DNA from: Candidula unifasciata
Lineage: Eukaryota; Mollusca; Gastropoda; Stylommatophora; Geomitridae
Assembly (NCBI GenBank): GCA_905116865.2
Contig: CAJHNH020002524.1
Location: forward strand, 286,001 to 350,000
Reading direction: 5' to 3'
Length of the DNA: 64,000 bases
Shown piece after piece: positions 21,051 to 33,000 of this stretch (position 1 is its first letter; every line of letters begins with the position of its first letter). The notes under the pieces were generated by a model that worked only from the letters and a program-made list of their open reading frames with translations, searched no databases and was not told the DNA's origin. Position numbers and translations under genes: made by a program.

Positions 21051-21719
21051 AACTACATACCTACGTACCTTGACAGATTGAATGCCAAATTTCCACAACT
21101 TACACTGAACGGTTGCTGAATTATATGGTTTTTTTTTAAAAAGTTCGACAAGATTTCTAGAACGGGCTATAGTAACAGTTGTAAAGCAACTTTATTTCCC
21201 TCATCAGTCACACATAGGACATGTGATGTAGTCTTCTTTTTGTGTGTCCTATTCAACGTCAGCGTCTTTTCTGTTACCTCTTGGTCCACTGGAGCTTGTT
21301 AAGTTCTCTTTAACAGATGCACATGTGTTATTCTATCTCTAGAAATAGAACTAGTTATCCTCATATTATCACGATCACAAACCTCATATGTAGATATATG
21401 GCAAACATTATATATCCACGCCCTTAAAGGATTGAACCCAAACCCTGTGTTATCCTTCAAGTCACTGCTAGGCACACCTTAAAGTCACGACGTGTGTGGG
21501 CACGCGTATGTGTGTGAGAGATTGTGTGTGCAAAGTGAGGAAGGTGGGAAAGGGGACTTACCTGTGGTGAGGTAAATGGTTTGTCTGTGATGTATAGTCA
21601 CAAGAGATAGATATTCTTGAACGAGGAGAGGAAATTATTAAAAACAAAAATATAAGGAAAGATACATCACCAGACATTCCCATTTGTTGGTAGAAATGTG
21701 TGTGGCCTGTTGCACTTCT

Positions 21720-21789
<70 letters not shown>

Positions 21790-22730
21790 TTTTTAATTTT
21801 AATTAATGGTATTCTCTTAAATTAATTATTAGGTGCTATGGAAGGTAATCCATTAGCTCTCGCTCTCCCCTCCCCCTTTTTTTGCCTCTCTCTCGCCCTC
21901 ATTCTATCTCCATTTCCTACTGTCTGTTTACATGTCTCATACTTTAAGAATAATAACCAACAATTTATTGTAGATAGCCTTCACATGTCGGGTTATCTAT
22001 CAGTCCTTCTTATCCTGCCCACACAACACTAGCAATTAAACATCTTTAAAGAAACCTGACAAAACAGTTTTATTTTCTCCTTATTTACAGTTTGTGTTTT
22101 ATTTTTTCTTAAATTATTTTATCTGTATATTTTATCTCATCTCTCTCGCTGCTTATATTCTTGTTTCTTTATTTGCGAACATTCAATTTACGGCAGGGAC
22201 ATTTGTTCTGTTATTACCTCTCCATTAACTCCTTTCTGGAAGGGAACAACGTTTCATTCTTTGTTTGTTTAAATGTGTCATTCCGTGAATTCTGTCTTTT
22301 TTTCTGTAATGTACTTATTGTATTTTTATTCTCTTCATTAACAAGCTCGCTTTTCCTTTTCCCTATTTCTTCCTCTTCTTCTTCTTCTTCTTCTTCTTCT
22401 TCTTTTTCTTCTCCTTCTTCTTCTTCTTCTTCTTCTTCTTCTTCTTCTTCTTCTTCTTCTGCTTCTTCTTCTTCTTCTTCTTCTTCTAATACAATTTTCT
22501 ACAAAACTAATAAAGATGCCTAGATCAACAAATTAACTAAGCTTATTTTAAAGGAATGTCAAGAAAAAAAAACAATAACAATGCATCGACAATATAAATT
22601 TAGTCGATTTCTCACACATAATGTTACTGTGGTGAATGTTGATGTGTTTTGGTATCCCCCCCCCCCCTTTTTTTTTTTTTTCTCTCAAAAAAAAAAAAAA
22701 AAAAACCCCATGATTTTAAAGTTATCTGTG
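21051..22730. other. unassigned with microsatellites
   Basis: (CT)n then (GT)n at 21725-21790; (TTC)n at about 22374-22488; C-run and T-run at 22657-22681, then an A-run. No gene recognised; the 120-codon frame at 22161-22523 ends in a serine run from the TTC tract. Confidence 0.55.
22374..22488. repeat. (TTC)n tract
   Basis: TTC repeat with a few substitutions. No GAA-tailed element or LINE end is recognisable next to it, so it is an exception to the tail pattern seen elsewhere. Confidence 0.9.
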
Positions 22731-22734
22731 AAGG

Positions 22735-23395
22735 CTCATCGTGTGCGGTGGGAAAGAAAGATTAAGTAATTGGTTTGCAGTTGATTATGGAATGAAGCAG
22801 GGATACACTTTATCTCCCCTAGCAAATGGCATAGCTGTTGACTGGGTGATGAAACAATTGCTGTGCTGGAAACATTGACATTGACTGAGTGAAGACCACA
22901 GTATGGGAGGATCTCGGTTTTTCAAATGCTGTTGTTCCGCTAAGTAAGAACAGCAATGTTATGAACAGAAAAAGATCATTTATCAAATATGGTTCCAAAT
23001 GTTGGCCTAAAATAAGTTACGAAACTACAAACAAACTCATGGGACTAGTAACAGATCAAGCAGGTGTAACAATGGAGACATGATAAATTAAGCAACATAA
23101 TAATTGGCCTATTTATGTTGTATTCTTGATAGTAAAGCAAACATTAAAAAAGTCACTATGACACTCATTGGCCTGGAGAGGCATCCTCAGCTTTTGAAAA
23201 CCCAAATAAATTTTGGAATTCTATACTGTATAGTTTTAGAACCAAGTTGCATATTTTCAATCCTAATGTCATCTCAGTTGTAACGCATACCACTGAAAGT
23301 TAGAGAACAAATAAATACATGCAATGAAACCTAAATGCATCTGAAAAACAAATGCCTTTGGAATATGATGAATATAAAATGGTATAAATTTACGA
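22735..23395 (+). pseudogene. LINE reverse transcriptase fragment with lost catalytic site
   Basis: VDYGMKQGYTLSPLANGIAV matches the V--G-RQG--LSP-LF motif. In another frame EDLGFSNAVVPLSKN aligns with the EDLDFADDI-LLS motif of this LINE group; the two catalytic Asp are replaced by Asn-Ala (about 22918-22923). KISYETTNKLMGL follows where NA-KTK-M is expected. Further on, TKLHIFNPNVISVV corresponds to the TKLRIFNTNVKSVLLYG motif. At least three frameshifts and several stops are present. Confidence 0.68.
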
Positions 23396-23667
23396 GGGAT
23401 GGGAAAAAAAAAATAATTTCAATGCCCGGGAAACCATGTTGTAAACAGGCACAACGAATGTATGTCTTGCGATGAAGATTGACAACACGGAGAAGATGGC
23501 GCTAAGTTGGACATATTCAGAGAACAAGAAAATCAACAAACAGCAGCGTGACCATTCGTCCCTGCCCTCGGGTCGGTACTACAGAAAACACACTTACTGT
23601 CGCGTTTTGTTAAAATAAGACACAACAAGAAATTACCTCGAGAATAGAACACACATTTAAAGTTATC

Positions 23668-23965
23668 CCCGTTTGGGTTCCGGGACCCCATTGTGGGGGA
23701 AAAAGAATAGACCCACTGCCTTCCCTACAAGCATGTCGTAAGAGTCGATAAAGTGGGAGTTTCCATTAAAGTCGTAGTGAATCTGCCTGAGAAGCAAGGA
23801 AACAACAGTCTGCATTCAAATAAGTCAGATGTGTAAAATGGATGTGCACGCAACACTGGGTTTCTGGAACAAGTCTAAAGTCAAGAGGTGGATGAAGAAC
23901 CAGAACTTTCCGCCGATGTTTACTGTCGGTAAACGAGAAGAAAAATAAAAAAAAGTTATGTCTGT
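23668..23965 (+). mobile_element. GAA-tailed retroposon, longer diverged copy
   Basis: It begins near GGTTCCGGGACCCCATTGTG (possible B box), then AATAGACCCACTGCCTTCCC, GCATGTCGTAAGAGTCGATA, GTGTAAAATGGATGTGCACG, CTGGAACAAGTCTAAAGTC, GAACCAGAACTTTCCGC and GGTAAACGAGAAGAAAAATA. Only a vestigial tail remains. It shows that the family body extends upstream of what the tail-proximal copies retain. Confidence 0.68.
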
Positions 23966-24044
23966 AGACCTTATTAGATTTCATAGTTGTTAAAAAAAGT
24001 TTAACGCACGAAGTGTATTTGGGAGAATTTTTGTTGTAGCATGT

Positions 24045-24182
24045 TTTGACCCTTCCCCTCCCCCACCCCTAATCCTTATTACGGTTAAAGTTGACCGTTC
24101 CCCTCCCTCACCCCTAATCCTTATAACGGTTAAAGTTGACCGTTCCCCTCCCTCACCCCTAATCCTTATTACGGTTAAAGTG
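24045..24182. repeat. 45 bp tandem repeat, three copies
   Basis: The unit holds GACCGTTCCCCTCCCTCACC then CCTAATCCTTATTACGGTTA. Copies differ at a few bases; the period is a multiple of three, giving a 15-residue repeat in a minus-strand frame. Confidence 0.92.
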
Positions 24183-26590
24183 CATACTGTTTTCTGTGCT
24201 TCCTTGCCGACCATGGTCTGGGTTTTAAGTATCGTCTTCGGAACCTATAATTCCCCCCCCCCCCCCCATTCTCTCTTGCCGGCTCCAAGCGTCCAGACGT
24301 GTCAACTATGCCTGTATAATTTCAATTTCATAAGGCAATCTGGAATGTCTCGGACTTTTCATATGCTTGGGATGAATCCTTTGTGAGGAGCTGGCAGAAG
24401 TTTCACAGTCCAACCAACACCTACCAACCATAAACCAACTATCAACCAACTACCCACCAGTTAACTCCTGTGAAGGTTTCTGACATTACCACTCGGTGGG
24501 GACAGATAACTCAAACAGCCTACCAGTGCAAGAGCTTGGTGTAGCTCAGAGTCCCTGTTGTGACTTAACTGGTGGGAGAGACTTGCTGAATACCGGTACA
24601 GTTGCTGTGTCCTCTATGGTGAAGTACTCTTTCACTACCTGATCCAGTTGAGCAGAATTACCGGAGTCAAAGACAGTCGAATCATCAGGAGCTGAGGGAG
24701 GCATCATAGACAGAAAGAGGCTAAGTGCAGTTTGATGCCTTATGTGCTTTATTCCTCATAGCTCCTATGTTTCCCAATGATGATAAGATGTCATCTCCAG
24801 GACCTGCTGTCTGTGTAGTATCTTTGGTATCTAGACATTATTTTCTGAGATTCTTCCACTGATAGCTGGAATTTGTTTCACTATTATATATCTATTTTAT
24901 ATTGATTACATGCATTCATTTTCATGGCTGACTTAGGTGTCTCTATTTCACCTTTTTAAGTGTTTAGCAGTTGTGTGTGTATGTATCTTCATTATACGTG
25001 TTAACATGGTTATGATAATGAACTATCATAACCTGGGGGCTTTCTTTAGTAAGTAGTGGGGTGTCCAGTCAAGTGTGCCTAGGAATATTGTAGTTATATA
25101 CTGATATATTTTGAAGTGCCAATACTTGAGTTGCCCTACTCCAGAAATAAGTTGAGCGTATATTGGCCACGGATATTCCCTTAGACCAATACGAGCCAAA
25201 CGACTCAACATAATTATTTCTGAGTGCTGTTGGTTCTGAAGGAGAAATCTTACATTAGGCACGCGACAGGAGTGATATGTGACAGAACAACATATCCCCC
25301 AAAATCTGTGTCCTTTTACAAGATAGCTGCGATATTTGCGCCTCTCTGCCGACATATCCGACTTCTGTAGGCATTTGTTTTTTCCGGGTTAGCCTTTCTG
25401 GGGACAGTGACAAGCAATCCAATCCCGTCTCTAATATAACGATGCTGTTATTAATAGCTTGAACACTGATTCATTTATCACTTGTCTTTTTTCTTTCCTC
25501 ATTTTATTTTCACAAACATGTTTGGCTTTCAACTGTTGCCCCATTTCGCGTATAATTTGTTTTAAGGCAAAAACTAAGAACATTTTTTTCCACCTCTCTT
25601 CTCGCTATGCTCGCAAAATTTAACTTCTCTTCTCAATCTGGTTTGATGAAATTAGGCAACGCTTGCACCTCTAAATATTTGAATATTTTGCTTTCTTGCG
25701 TGTTAATCATCGAATATTCTTCTCAAAAAGCAATCTCTGCTGTCTCTAGTCTCTTAGTCATTTCTAAATGCATGTAGAACACTCGCATCAACACAGAAAA
25801 TCTTGCCAAACGTATGCCTTATTGAAAGGATGTTTGTTCGTGCTGGATTGTTTCTGTTGTGCCTAGTTTTATTAAATTCTGTGTACACGATGTTTCTGGG
25901 ATGGCAATGTATTGCTTCTATCACACGTTGCTAGTGCCTTGTTGGACGTGGCTGAATAGCTTGTATGCGCAAATCATTCCGCGAGCTTTGCCAGTAGGGA
26001 ATTTATTCTGTTGGCAGGTTTAACCATATTCGACCTGTCTTGAGAATAAGGTCAAACCACACACGCACTATGAGCCTCCAGGCTGGGCAGAGCCCTGACA
26101 ACGCACTGCTGTAGATAGAATTGTTATATTACGGAAACAAGATCAAGTAAAGGCACTGTGTTTGTAGAAAGCAGTGAAACTAGCCAGACGACTGGTGAAA
26201 TTACGACAGGAGAGCTAATCCGAAAGGAAGTCGACAACCAGACTACCACAGACAGAAAAGTAGTAAACCTTCAGAAACAGATATCACTTGTAAATGCCTT
26301 ATGTCGATGATTTGACACATAGTAAGTAGTAAACAATTTGAAGGGTCTTTGTAATTATTATTAAAAAAAATGTTTTGCCTTCCATTCTCTTATAGATTAT
26401 TTTTTTTTTCCTTTATTTAATTTTAGTTTTATAGATAAACTATTCATTTTTTTTATCTCTGTGCTACGTCTTGTGTTAGCTGTCATTATGTAACCTTTAT
26501 TCACAAAACAGAGCATTATTTTCGTATGTGCATATCTACTGTAGTAAAGGGTAACAGCTGTTTTGCAATCTTTCTACACTGACTTTTGCT
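24183..26590. other. unassigned, one unrecognised 109-codon open frame
   Basis: A C-run lies at 24252-24267. A minus-strand open frame at 25026-25355 has balanced composition and no low complexity but no domain I recognise. No other supportable gene. Confidence 0.4.
25026..25355 (-). CDS. unrecognised 109-residue open frame
   Basis: It starts MSAERRKYRSYLVKGHRFWG and ends LLKKAPRL. Three cysteines, a weakly hydrophobic C-terminal third and mixed charge are visible; there is no signal peptide and no clear membrane segment. Nothing around it (promoter, splice sites, partner exons) can be confirmed. It may be a chance frame, an exon, or part of an unrecognised repeat. Confidence 0.2.
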   Translation of the reverse strand: MSAERRKYRSYLVKGHRFWGICCSVTYHSCRVPNVRFLLQNQQHSEIIMLSRLARIGLREYPWPIYAQLISGVGQLKYWHFKIYQYITTIFLGTLDWTPHYLLKKAPRL

Positions 26591-26591
26591 T

Positions 26592-28795
26592 CCAGATATA
26601 CCCAGACAAACTTAGCTACCAGGTGTGCCCAGACTAACTTAGCTCCCAGGTATACCCGGACTAACTTAGCTCCCAGGTATACCCAGACTAACTTTGTTCC
26701 CAGGTACACCCAGACTAACTTAGCTCCCAGGTATACCCAGACTAACTTAGCTCCCAGGTATACCCAGACTAACTTTAGCTCTAGCTATACTCACACAATA
26801 CCCAAACTAACCTGGCTAACATACATACCCAGACTAACTTTGGCTCTAACTATACTCACACAATACCCAAACTAACCTGGCTAACATACATACCCAGACT
26901 AACTTTGGCTCTAACTATACTCACACAATACCCAAACTAACCTGGCTAACATACATACCCAGACTAACTTTGGCTCTAACTATACTCACACAATACCCAA
27001 ACTAACCTGGCTTACATGAATACCCAGACTAACTTTGGCTCTAGCTATACTCACACAATACCCAAACTAACCTGGCTAACATACATACCCAGACTAACTT
27101 TGGCTCTAACTATACTCACACAATACCCAAACTAACCTGGCTTACATGAATACCCAGACTAACTTTGGCTCTAGCTATACTCACACAATACCCAAACTAA
27201 CCTGGCTAACATACATACCCAGACTAACTTTGGCTCTAACTATACTCACACAATACACAAACTAACCTGGCTAACATACATACCCAGACTAACTTTGGCT
27301 CTAACTATACTCACACAATACCCAAACTAACCTGGCTAACATACATACCCAGACTAACTTTGGCTCTAACTATACTCACACAATACACAAACTAACCTGG
27401 CTTACATGAATACCCAGACTAACTTTGGCTCTAACTATACTCACACAATACACAAACTAACCTGGCTTACATGAATACCCAGACTAACTGTGGCTCTAAC
27501 TATACTCACACAATACCCAAACTAACCTGGCTTACATGAATACCCAGACTAACTGTGGCTCTAACTATACTCACACAATACCCAAACTAACCTAGCTTAC
27601 ATGAATACCCAGACTAACTTTGGCTCTAACTATACTCACACAATACCCAAACTAACCTGGCTAACATACATACCCAGACTAACTTTGGCTCTAACTATAC
27701 TCACACAATACCCAAACTAACCTGGCTTACATGAATTGTTGTTGTTGTTGTTATCGATCCAGCGGCGCATGAGCTTTCGCCCTTTGGCCCAATGCCATGT
27801 AGTGGAATTTGCATGTTTTCACAAGCTGTTCTTTTCCTCCGTACAAGGTGTTCCACTTGTCTGGTCTCGGAGGGAGTAGCGTTCTTCTTGTCTCACTGAG
27901 TTTTGGGCACTCAAAGAGATGGTGTTCAACAGTTTCGTAGGGGTAGTTACATAGCTGGCACTCTGGGGGGCTTACATGAATACCCAGACTAACTGTGGCT
28001 CTAACTATACTCACACAATACCCAAACTAACCTGGCTAACATACATACCCAGACTAACTTTGGCTCTAACTATACTCACACAATACCCAAACTAACCTGG
28101 CTAACATACATACCCAGACTAACTTTGGCTCTAACTATACTCACACAATACCCAAACTAACCTAGCTAACATACATACCCAGACTAACTTTGGCTCTAAC
28201 TATACTCACACAATACACAAACTAACCTGGCTTACATGAATACCCAGACTAACTTTGGCTCTAACTATACTCACACAATACCCAAACTAACCTGGCTTAC
28301 ATGAATACCCAGACTAACTTTGGCTCTAACTATACTCACACAATACCCAAACTAACCTGGCTTACATGAATACCCAGACTAACTTTGGCTCTAGCTATAC
28401 TCACACAATACCCAAACTAACCTAGCTTACATGAATACCCAGACTAACTTTGGCTCTAACTATACTCACACAATACCCAAACTAACCTAGCTTACATGAA
28501 TACCCAGACTAACTTTGGCTCTAACTATACTCACACAATACCCAAACTAACCTGGCTAACATACATACCCAGACTAACTTTGGCTCTAACTATACTCACA
28601 CAATACCCAAACTAACCTAGCTTACATGAATACCCAGACTAACTTTGGCTCTAACTATACTCACACAATACCCAAACTAACCTAGCTTACATGAATACCC
28701 AGACTAACTTTGGCTCTAACTATACTCACACAATACCCAAACTAACCTGGCTAACATACATACCCAGACTAACTTTGGCTCTAGCTATACCCAGA
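26592..28795. repeat. 65 bp higher-order minisatellite, about 27 units plus 28 bp founder units
   Basis: The left edge (26592-26775) holds about six ~28 bp units of the form CCCAGGTATACCCAGACTAA plus CTTAGCT. From 26761 the period becomes 65 bp, each unit holding two diverged monomers (CCCAGACTAACTTTGGCT and CCCAAACTAACCTGGCT) separated by CTATACTCACACAATA. Two unit classes alternate: GGCTAACATACATA and GGCTTACATGAATA. The right edge (28780-28890) returns to short degenerate units. The array is interrupted by a LINE end at 27737-27968. Confidence 0.95.
27737..27968 (-). mobile_element. LINE 3' end with CAA tail inside the minisatellite
   Basis: The minus-strand frame encodes PPECQLCNYPYETVEHHLFE followed by CPKLSETRRTLLPPRP and ends AHAPLDR-stop, directly followed by (CAA)n. 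C--C----E-VEHHLFEC is the CCHC-like C-terminal motif of RNase H-bearing LINEs of the I/R1 type. GGCTTACATGAAT at 27724-27736 and 27969-27981 is a perfect 13 bp target duplication. The same family, longer and more decayed, lies at 51098-51733; here the cysteine motif is intact. Confidence 0.88.
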
Positions 28796-28984
28796 CTAAA
28801 ATTGGCTCCAGCGGTTCCCAAATTAACCTGGCTCCCAGTTATACCCTGACTTATTTAGCTCCCAGGTATACCCTGATAATATTGGTACCAGACAATGTCT
28901 AGCGAAAACAGGCAGTGAGCTTCATGCTGTCGACACCAATCACCGTGTGTCCCGTATGGTACATATGTTGCTAGTTATTTTGCA

Positions 28985-30057
28985 TACGTTGCTAGTCATA
29001 TTTATCAGAGAGAGCAACAGAACACAAGACATGTTTGTTGACATTTATAGACCAAGAAAAAGCCTTTGATAGAGTCCACAGGAATATGTTGTGGGAATGT
29101 ATGAGGGAAAAGATAATCAGCTATCTCATTAATATTTGCACAAGCCTGTACACACCTAGTAAATGCTGTATACGATCAAAGGCAGGGTTGTCAAGAACTT
29201 TTAAAGTAAATTCTGGTGTGCGTCAGGGCTGTATACTACAGCCGGCTTCTTTTTATAACATACATGGATACCATATGTAAGGAAATGAACTTTAATCATG
29301 AAGAAGATATTACAGAATTACTATCCGCCAACGACCAGGTACTCATAGCCGAAAGTACGGAATGCCTACAGAACCACCTAAATCAAATTAGTAACAAAGG
29401 GGAGGAATATAACATGAAAAAAAAAAAATAATAACAACACTACGAATACAGAGACAATGGTGATGGGAAGACAGAAATACAATTTAGAAATTAAATTAAA
29501 AAACAACACCTAGAGACAAGCAGAGGAATTTCAGTATTTTGGAGCAATTTTCACATCCGACGGAAAACTGCACAGAGAAATCGGCTCGAGATGCGCCAAA
29601 ACTAATCAAGTAATGGGGCAACTATCTCCCCTGTTGACACACAAGCAGATACCCCGGAGTACTAGGGTGAATCTTATCAGAACTATTTTTTGGCCAACGC
29701 TATGCTATCAGTACCAAACGTGGACACTTACATCCTCCAATGAACGTACAATTGTGACAACAGAGGTGGAATGCTTTAGAAGAGCTGCAGGAGTTTCAAG
29801 GAAAAACAGAAAACAAAATCACGAAATCAGACAAATGATAGGAATAAAACCAGTCTTACAGGTCATCAAAGAACAATAAATGAATTGGTTTGGACACCTC
29901 ACGGGCATAGAGCTAGTGGAAGACCTCAGAAAACATGGAGTGATGGCATTAAGAACAGCCTTACAGAAATGAACATCAGTCTTAATAGTGCTCTTGACAG
30001 ATCTCATCACCGAATGTTACATCTTCCCCCCTACACTTCGATGAGGTACAAGGTGGA
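28985..30057 (+). pseudogene. LINE, 5'-truncated RT to C-terminus
   Basis: FIDQEKAFDRVHRNMLWECM has RT motif A with its Asp; VNSGVRQGCIL is motif B. The YADD motif reads LSANDQVLIAE, so the first catalytic Asp is Asn. Downstream, after a low-complexity A-run and frameshift near 29425, come GAIFTSDGKLHREI, QLSPLLTHKQIPRSTRVNL, LCYQYQTWTL, EVECFRRAAGVSRK and ASGRPQKTWSDGIKNSLTEM. The 3' end CTTCGATGAGGTACAAGGTG then GAAGAGAAGAAG runs straight into the GAA tract. Confidence 0.82.
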
Positions 30058-30352
30058 AGAGAAGAAGAAGAAGAAGAAGAAGAAGAAGAAGAAGAAGAAG
30101 AAGAAGAAGAAGAAGAAGAAGAAGAAGAAGAAGAAGGAGGAGGAGGAGGAGGAGAAGAAGAAGAAGAAGAAGAAGAAGAAGAAGAAGAAGAAGAAGAAGA
30201 AGAAGAAGAAGAAGAAGAAGAAGAAGAAGAAGAAGAAGAAGAAGAAGAAGAAGAGAAGAAGAAGAAGAAGAAGAAGAAGAAGAAGAAGAAGAAGAAGAAG
30301 AAGAAGAAGAAGAAGAAGAAGAAGAAGAAAAAGAAGAAGAAGAAGAAAAAGA
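30058..30352 (+). repeat. (GAA)n tail of the LINE
   Basis: About 295 bp of AAG repeat with one GGAGGAGGAGGAGGAG interruption at 30136-30152, contiguous with the LINE 3' end. Long Lys/Arg and Leu/Ser frames over it are artefacts. Confidence 0.95.
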
Positions 30353-30802
30353 AGCTAGTAATATTTTATAGAGCAATCGGCACAGCTAGATCATTGTCAC
30401 TCTAACCTATCCTGCTGACTCCCTGCAGAGGTAAAAAAAAAGGGCAAGGGATGCCGAGAAAGCTAACCGGGCGACAACTTGTCAAAGCCAAATGTGTTGG
30501 CGGGAAGGCGCAAATAAGTCAATTTTCGAAAGATAATGTCAGGAGGTGATGTTAAACAATGCGTGGGGGAGAGGAGGGGGGGGGGGAGGGGGCATACGTG
30601 TTACCATGTATAGAAGTTATCACCTTTTAAACTGTTTTCATAGATTATCATACGCTTTGTTAAAGATGGATGAAGAGACGGATGAATGAATGGATGGATG
30701 GATGACAGACAAGCGAGCTACTGCTTCATTCATAGGAACATTTTTTATTAATTCTTATTTGAAGTGAGAGCGGTTTAATGCATTATACACAGGAACATCT
30801 GT

Positions 30803-30854
<52 letters not shown>

Positions 30855-31218
30855 CTCTCTTTGTCTCTCTCACTCCCCTCTCTATGTCTCTTCTCTCTCT
30901 CTCGCTTCCCTCTTTTTTAAAGACACACACACCCATTTGCATATACATTCACACACACACACACAAACACACATATATAGACAAACACACACACACAAAC
31001 ACTGCAAATATACAAACGGCCTAGCCACAGAGAGCCATAACACACTAATACCTGGTTTCGTCAACGTAAACAGTTTCCAACACGCTGGCTGCATACTCAA
31101 GGTTCTTTTTCATGTCATCTTTGTTGAGTTCATCCTTCTCCAATCGCCGTACCAGGTTTCGTAGTCTGCAACAGTCAGACACATTATTATATAACACATT
31201 TATCTACGCTATAGTTAT
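30353..31218. other. unassigned with (CT)n and (CA)n tracts
   Basis: (CT)n at 30808-30851, CA-rich at 30922-31000, and a G-rich run at 30570-30591. No gene. Confidence 0.6.
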
Positions 31219-31221
31219 ATC

Positions 31222-31271
<50 letters not shown>

Positions 31272-31565
31272 CATCATCATCATGTTTCAGCAGATTCTTT
31301 ACAGGAGGCTGTCCTAATCACGGAACGCCTGAAAGTCTCTCTTAATCTAGCAATTCACCAGCCCTATATGCTTGCATTGCCACTTCATCTTGAATGTCTT
31401 GTAACCACCACCTTCGCGGTGGTCGGCCTCGTTTTCGGGAAAGTGTACCCACCATTACGGTTAATGTCTTGGTCCCCGTGGAGGTCAACATGTCCAACAC
31501 ATATCAGTTATCGGGACAGGATGCTGTTTATGCGCAATTTCTCGTTCACTTACAGATCATGCAAT
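31219..31565 (-). pseudogene. LINE 3' end, minus strand, GAT tail
   Basis: Reverse translation gives GTLSRKRGRPPRRWWLQDIQ then DEVAMQAYRAGELLD, the GRP-RRW--DI segment of a LINE C-terminus, a stop, then LSGVP and KNLLKH leading into (GAT)n, seen on the plus strand as (ATC)n at 31219-31283. Upstream residues are scrambled. Confidence 0.7.
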
Positions 31566-31804
31566 ACGTCGATATTTTTAGTTAGATTATATACGAATAC
31601 ATGTTTACATCTTTACAAGATCGCAATTACAAATATACTGGACAGAGCAGATATCACAGCACAATAGTTTTCTCAATATTCAGTCTTCGAAGGCACAGGT
31701 GACTTAGACACACATAGAGGATGGAGGATGGTAGAGCCAGCTAGGACATCCTATGTGGTGAATTACAGATTGTTAGAAAATACTGGGGTGGTCTTACTGG
31801 CAGT

Positions 31805-31905
31805 TCCCTTGAGTGTATATACATATACATGTGTGCAAATGCAAACATATATATACATAGATGCAGTCCGAAGTGGGTGTGCAGACGTGTATTTTCTTTA
31901 TATGC

Positions 31906-31941
<36 letters not shown>

Positions 31942-32040
31942 CTGTGTGTAATTGTACACGTCTATATATATGTGTGTGTGTGTGTGTGTTTGTCTGTGTG
32001 TAATTGTACATGTCTATATATGTGTGTGGGTGTGTTTGGT
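31805..32040. repeat. TA/GT mixed microsatellite block
   Basis: ATATATATATGTGTGTG followed by GT-rich sequence occurs twice, around the near-duplicate TCTGTGTGTAATTGTACA(C/T)G (about 31940 and 31993). Confidence 0.85.
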
Positions 32041-32444
32041 GCATACCATCACCCCTCCACAACAACCCTCACTAGGCACTAGAGAACCAGTCCAAGCCAC
32101 TAGTTTTAGTGCAGTTAACTTGTCTTAGCCAACATACTTGGCACAAAGAAATCCGACCACAATTATAATCGATACTGCTCGCAGTAGGTTGAACGTTGTC
32201 AATTTTTGTTTGTTTTTTATAAATAAATAGATGGATGGATTGATGGAGTGGGGTCGGCCTTCTACCAACCTTTGAAGATGAGTGCAGGCGAGAAAAACAT
32301 GATACCCCGTGGTGAGATGCATTCGTGGAAACATCGTGTTGTGGATCACACCCAAGGAGAGACAAGTGGGAAGAAAACTGAAGCACGGAAGCTATGACTA
32401 CAGACAACGAAAGAGCTGGGAGTCTGAGAGTAGCAGTAGTAGTA

Positions 32445-32645
32445 CTTTTACCCCACCAGGACATTACACAAGCGATAAACACCCGATGACACAAAGTGCT
32501 ACCATAGCGGACGAGGATCGCCGTGGACAGGTCCCAGAAACCGCGTGCAGACATTATACCATATTCATGGCCGAACTATATTGCGGCCCCTGCAAGAGCC
32601 ATAGTAGGGCTTCAAATAATGAAAAATTGCATCCCAAAAAGGAAT
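32445..32645 (-). repeat. dispersed repeat C, copy 2
   Basis: Reverse complement matches 20835-21050 along its length at roughly 70-75% by eye, including GCACTTTGTGTCATCGGGTG and TTTATCGCTTGTGTAATGTC. A reading GFWDLS...LCHRVFIACVMS appears in both copies, so a coding origin cannot be excluded. Confidence 0.65.
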
Positions 32646-32681
32646 GACAATAAAAATTTGAGAAGAAACGTGACATATATA

Positions 32682-32803
32682 TGTAAAGTAAAGAGTGGGT
32701 GATGTGGTCAGCATTACACTGGAAGCCTTTACTTCCCAGGCCTGCACCTGGTACCCACTCAGGGCTAGGTCGGCTTGGGAGCCAAGGGAGGCTCGCCTCA
32801 TAT
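32682..32803 (-). mobile_element. SINE A fragment with internal deletion
   Basis: The GTAAAGTAAA tail is joined directly to GAGTGGGTGATGTGGTCAGC, so the tail-proximal ~60 bp is missing. CACCTGGTACCCACTCAGGG, CTAGGTCGGCTTGGGAGCCA and AGGCTCGCCTC follow. ATATATATG lies on both sides. Confidence 0.72.
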
Positions 32804-32859
32804 ATATGTGATGGCAACAATTATTTTAAAATCGCATGTAAATACTAGGAAGAATTGCC

Positions 32860-32930
32860 TTTCTCAAGTCTCGAGTCTCTTGCTAGTCCCACTCGCCATC
32901 GCCATGGGCTGTGATTCCAATGATATCCCT
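32860..32930 (+). repeat. short dispersed segment shared with 42371 and 52350
   Basis: TTGCTAGTCCCACTCGCCAT followed by CGCCATGGGCTGTGATTCCA also occurs, inverted, at 42371-42412 and in a diverged form at 52350-52412. It probably belongs to the 3' end of a LINE family. Confidence 0.5.
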
Positions 32931-33000
32931 ATAACAATATGGAACAATATCTTTTAGAAAAAGTAGCATATTTGTTTCTTTCTCGTTTTGCCAAGCAATG

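Noticed and set aside
30017..30376. 119-157-codon Lys/Arg and Leu/Ser frames
   Set aside because: Same cause: the GAA tail of a LINE.
32072..32554. 160-codon minus-strand open frame
   Set aside because: It crosses from dispersed repeat C into unrelated DNA; no domain recognised.
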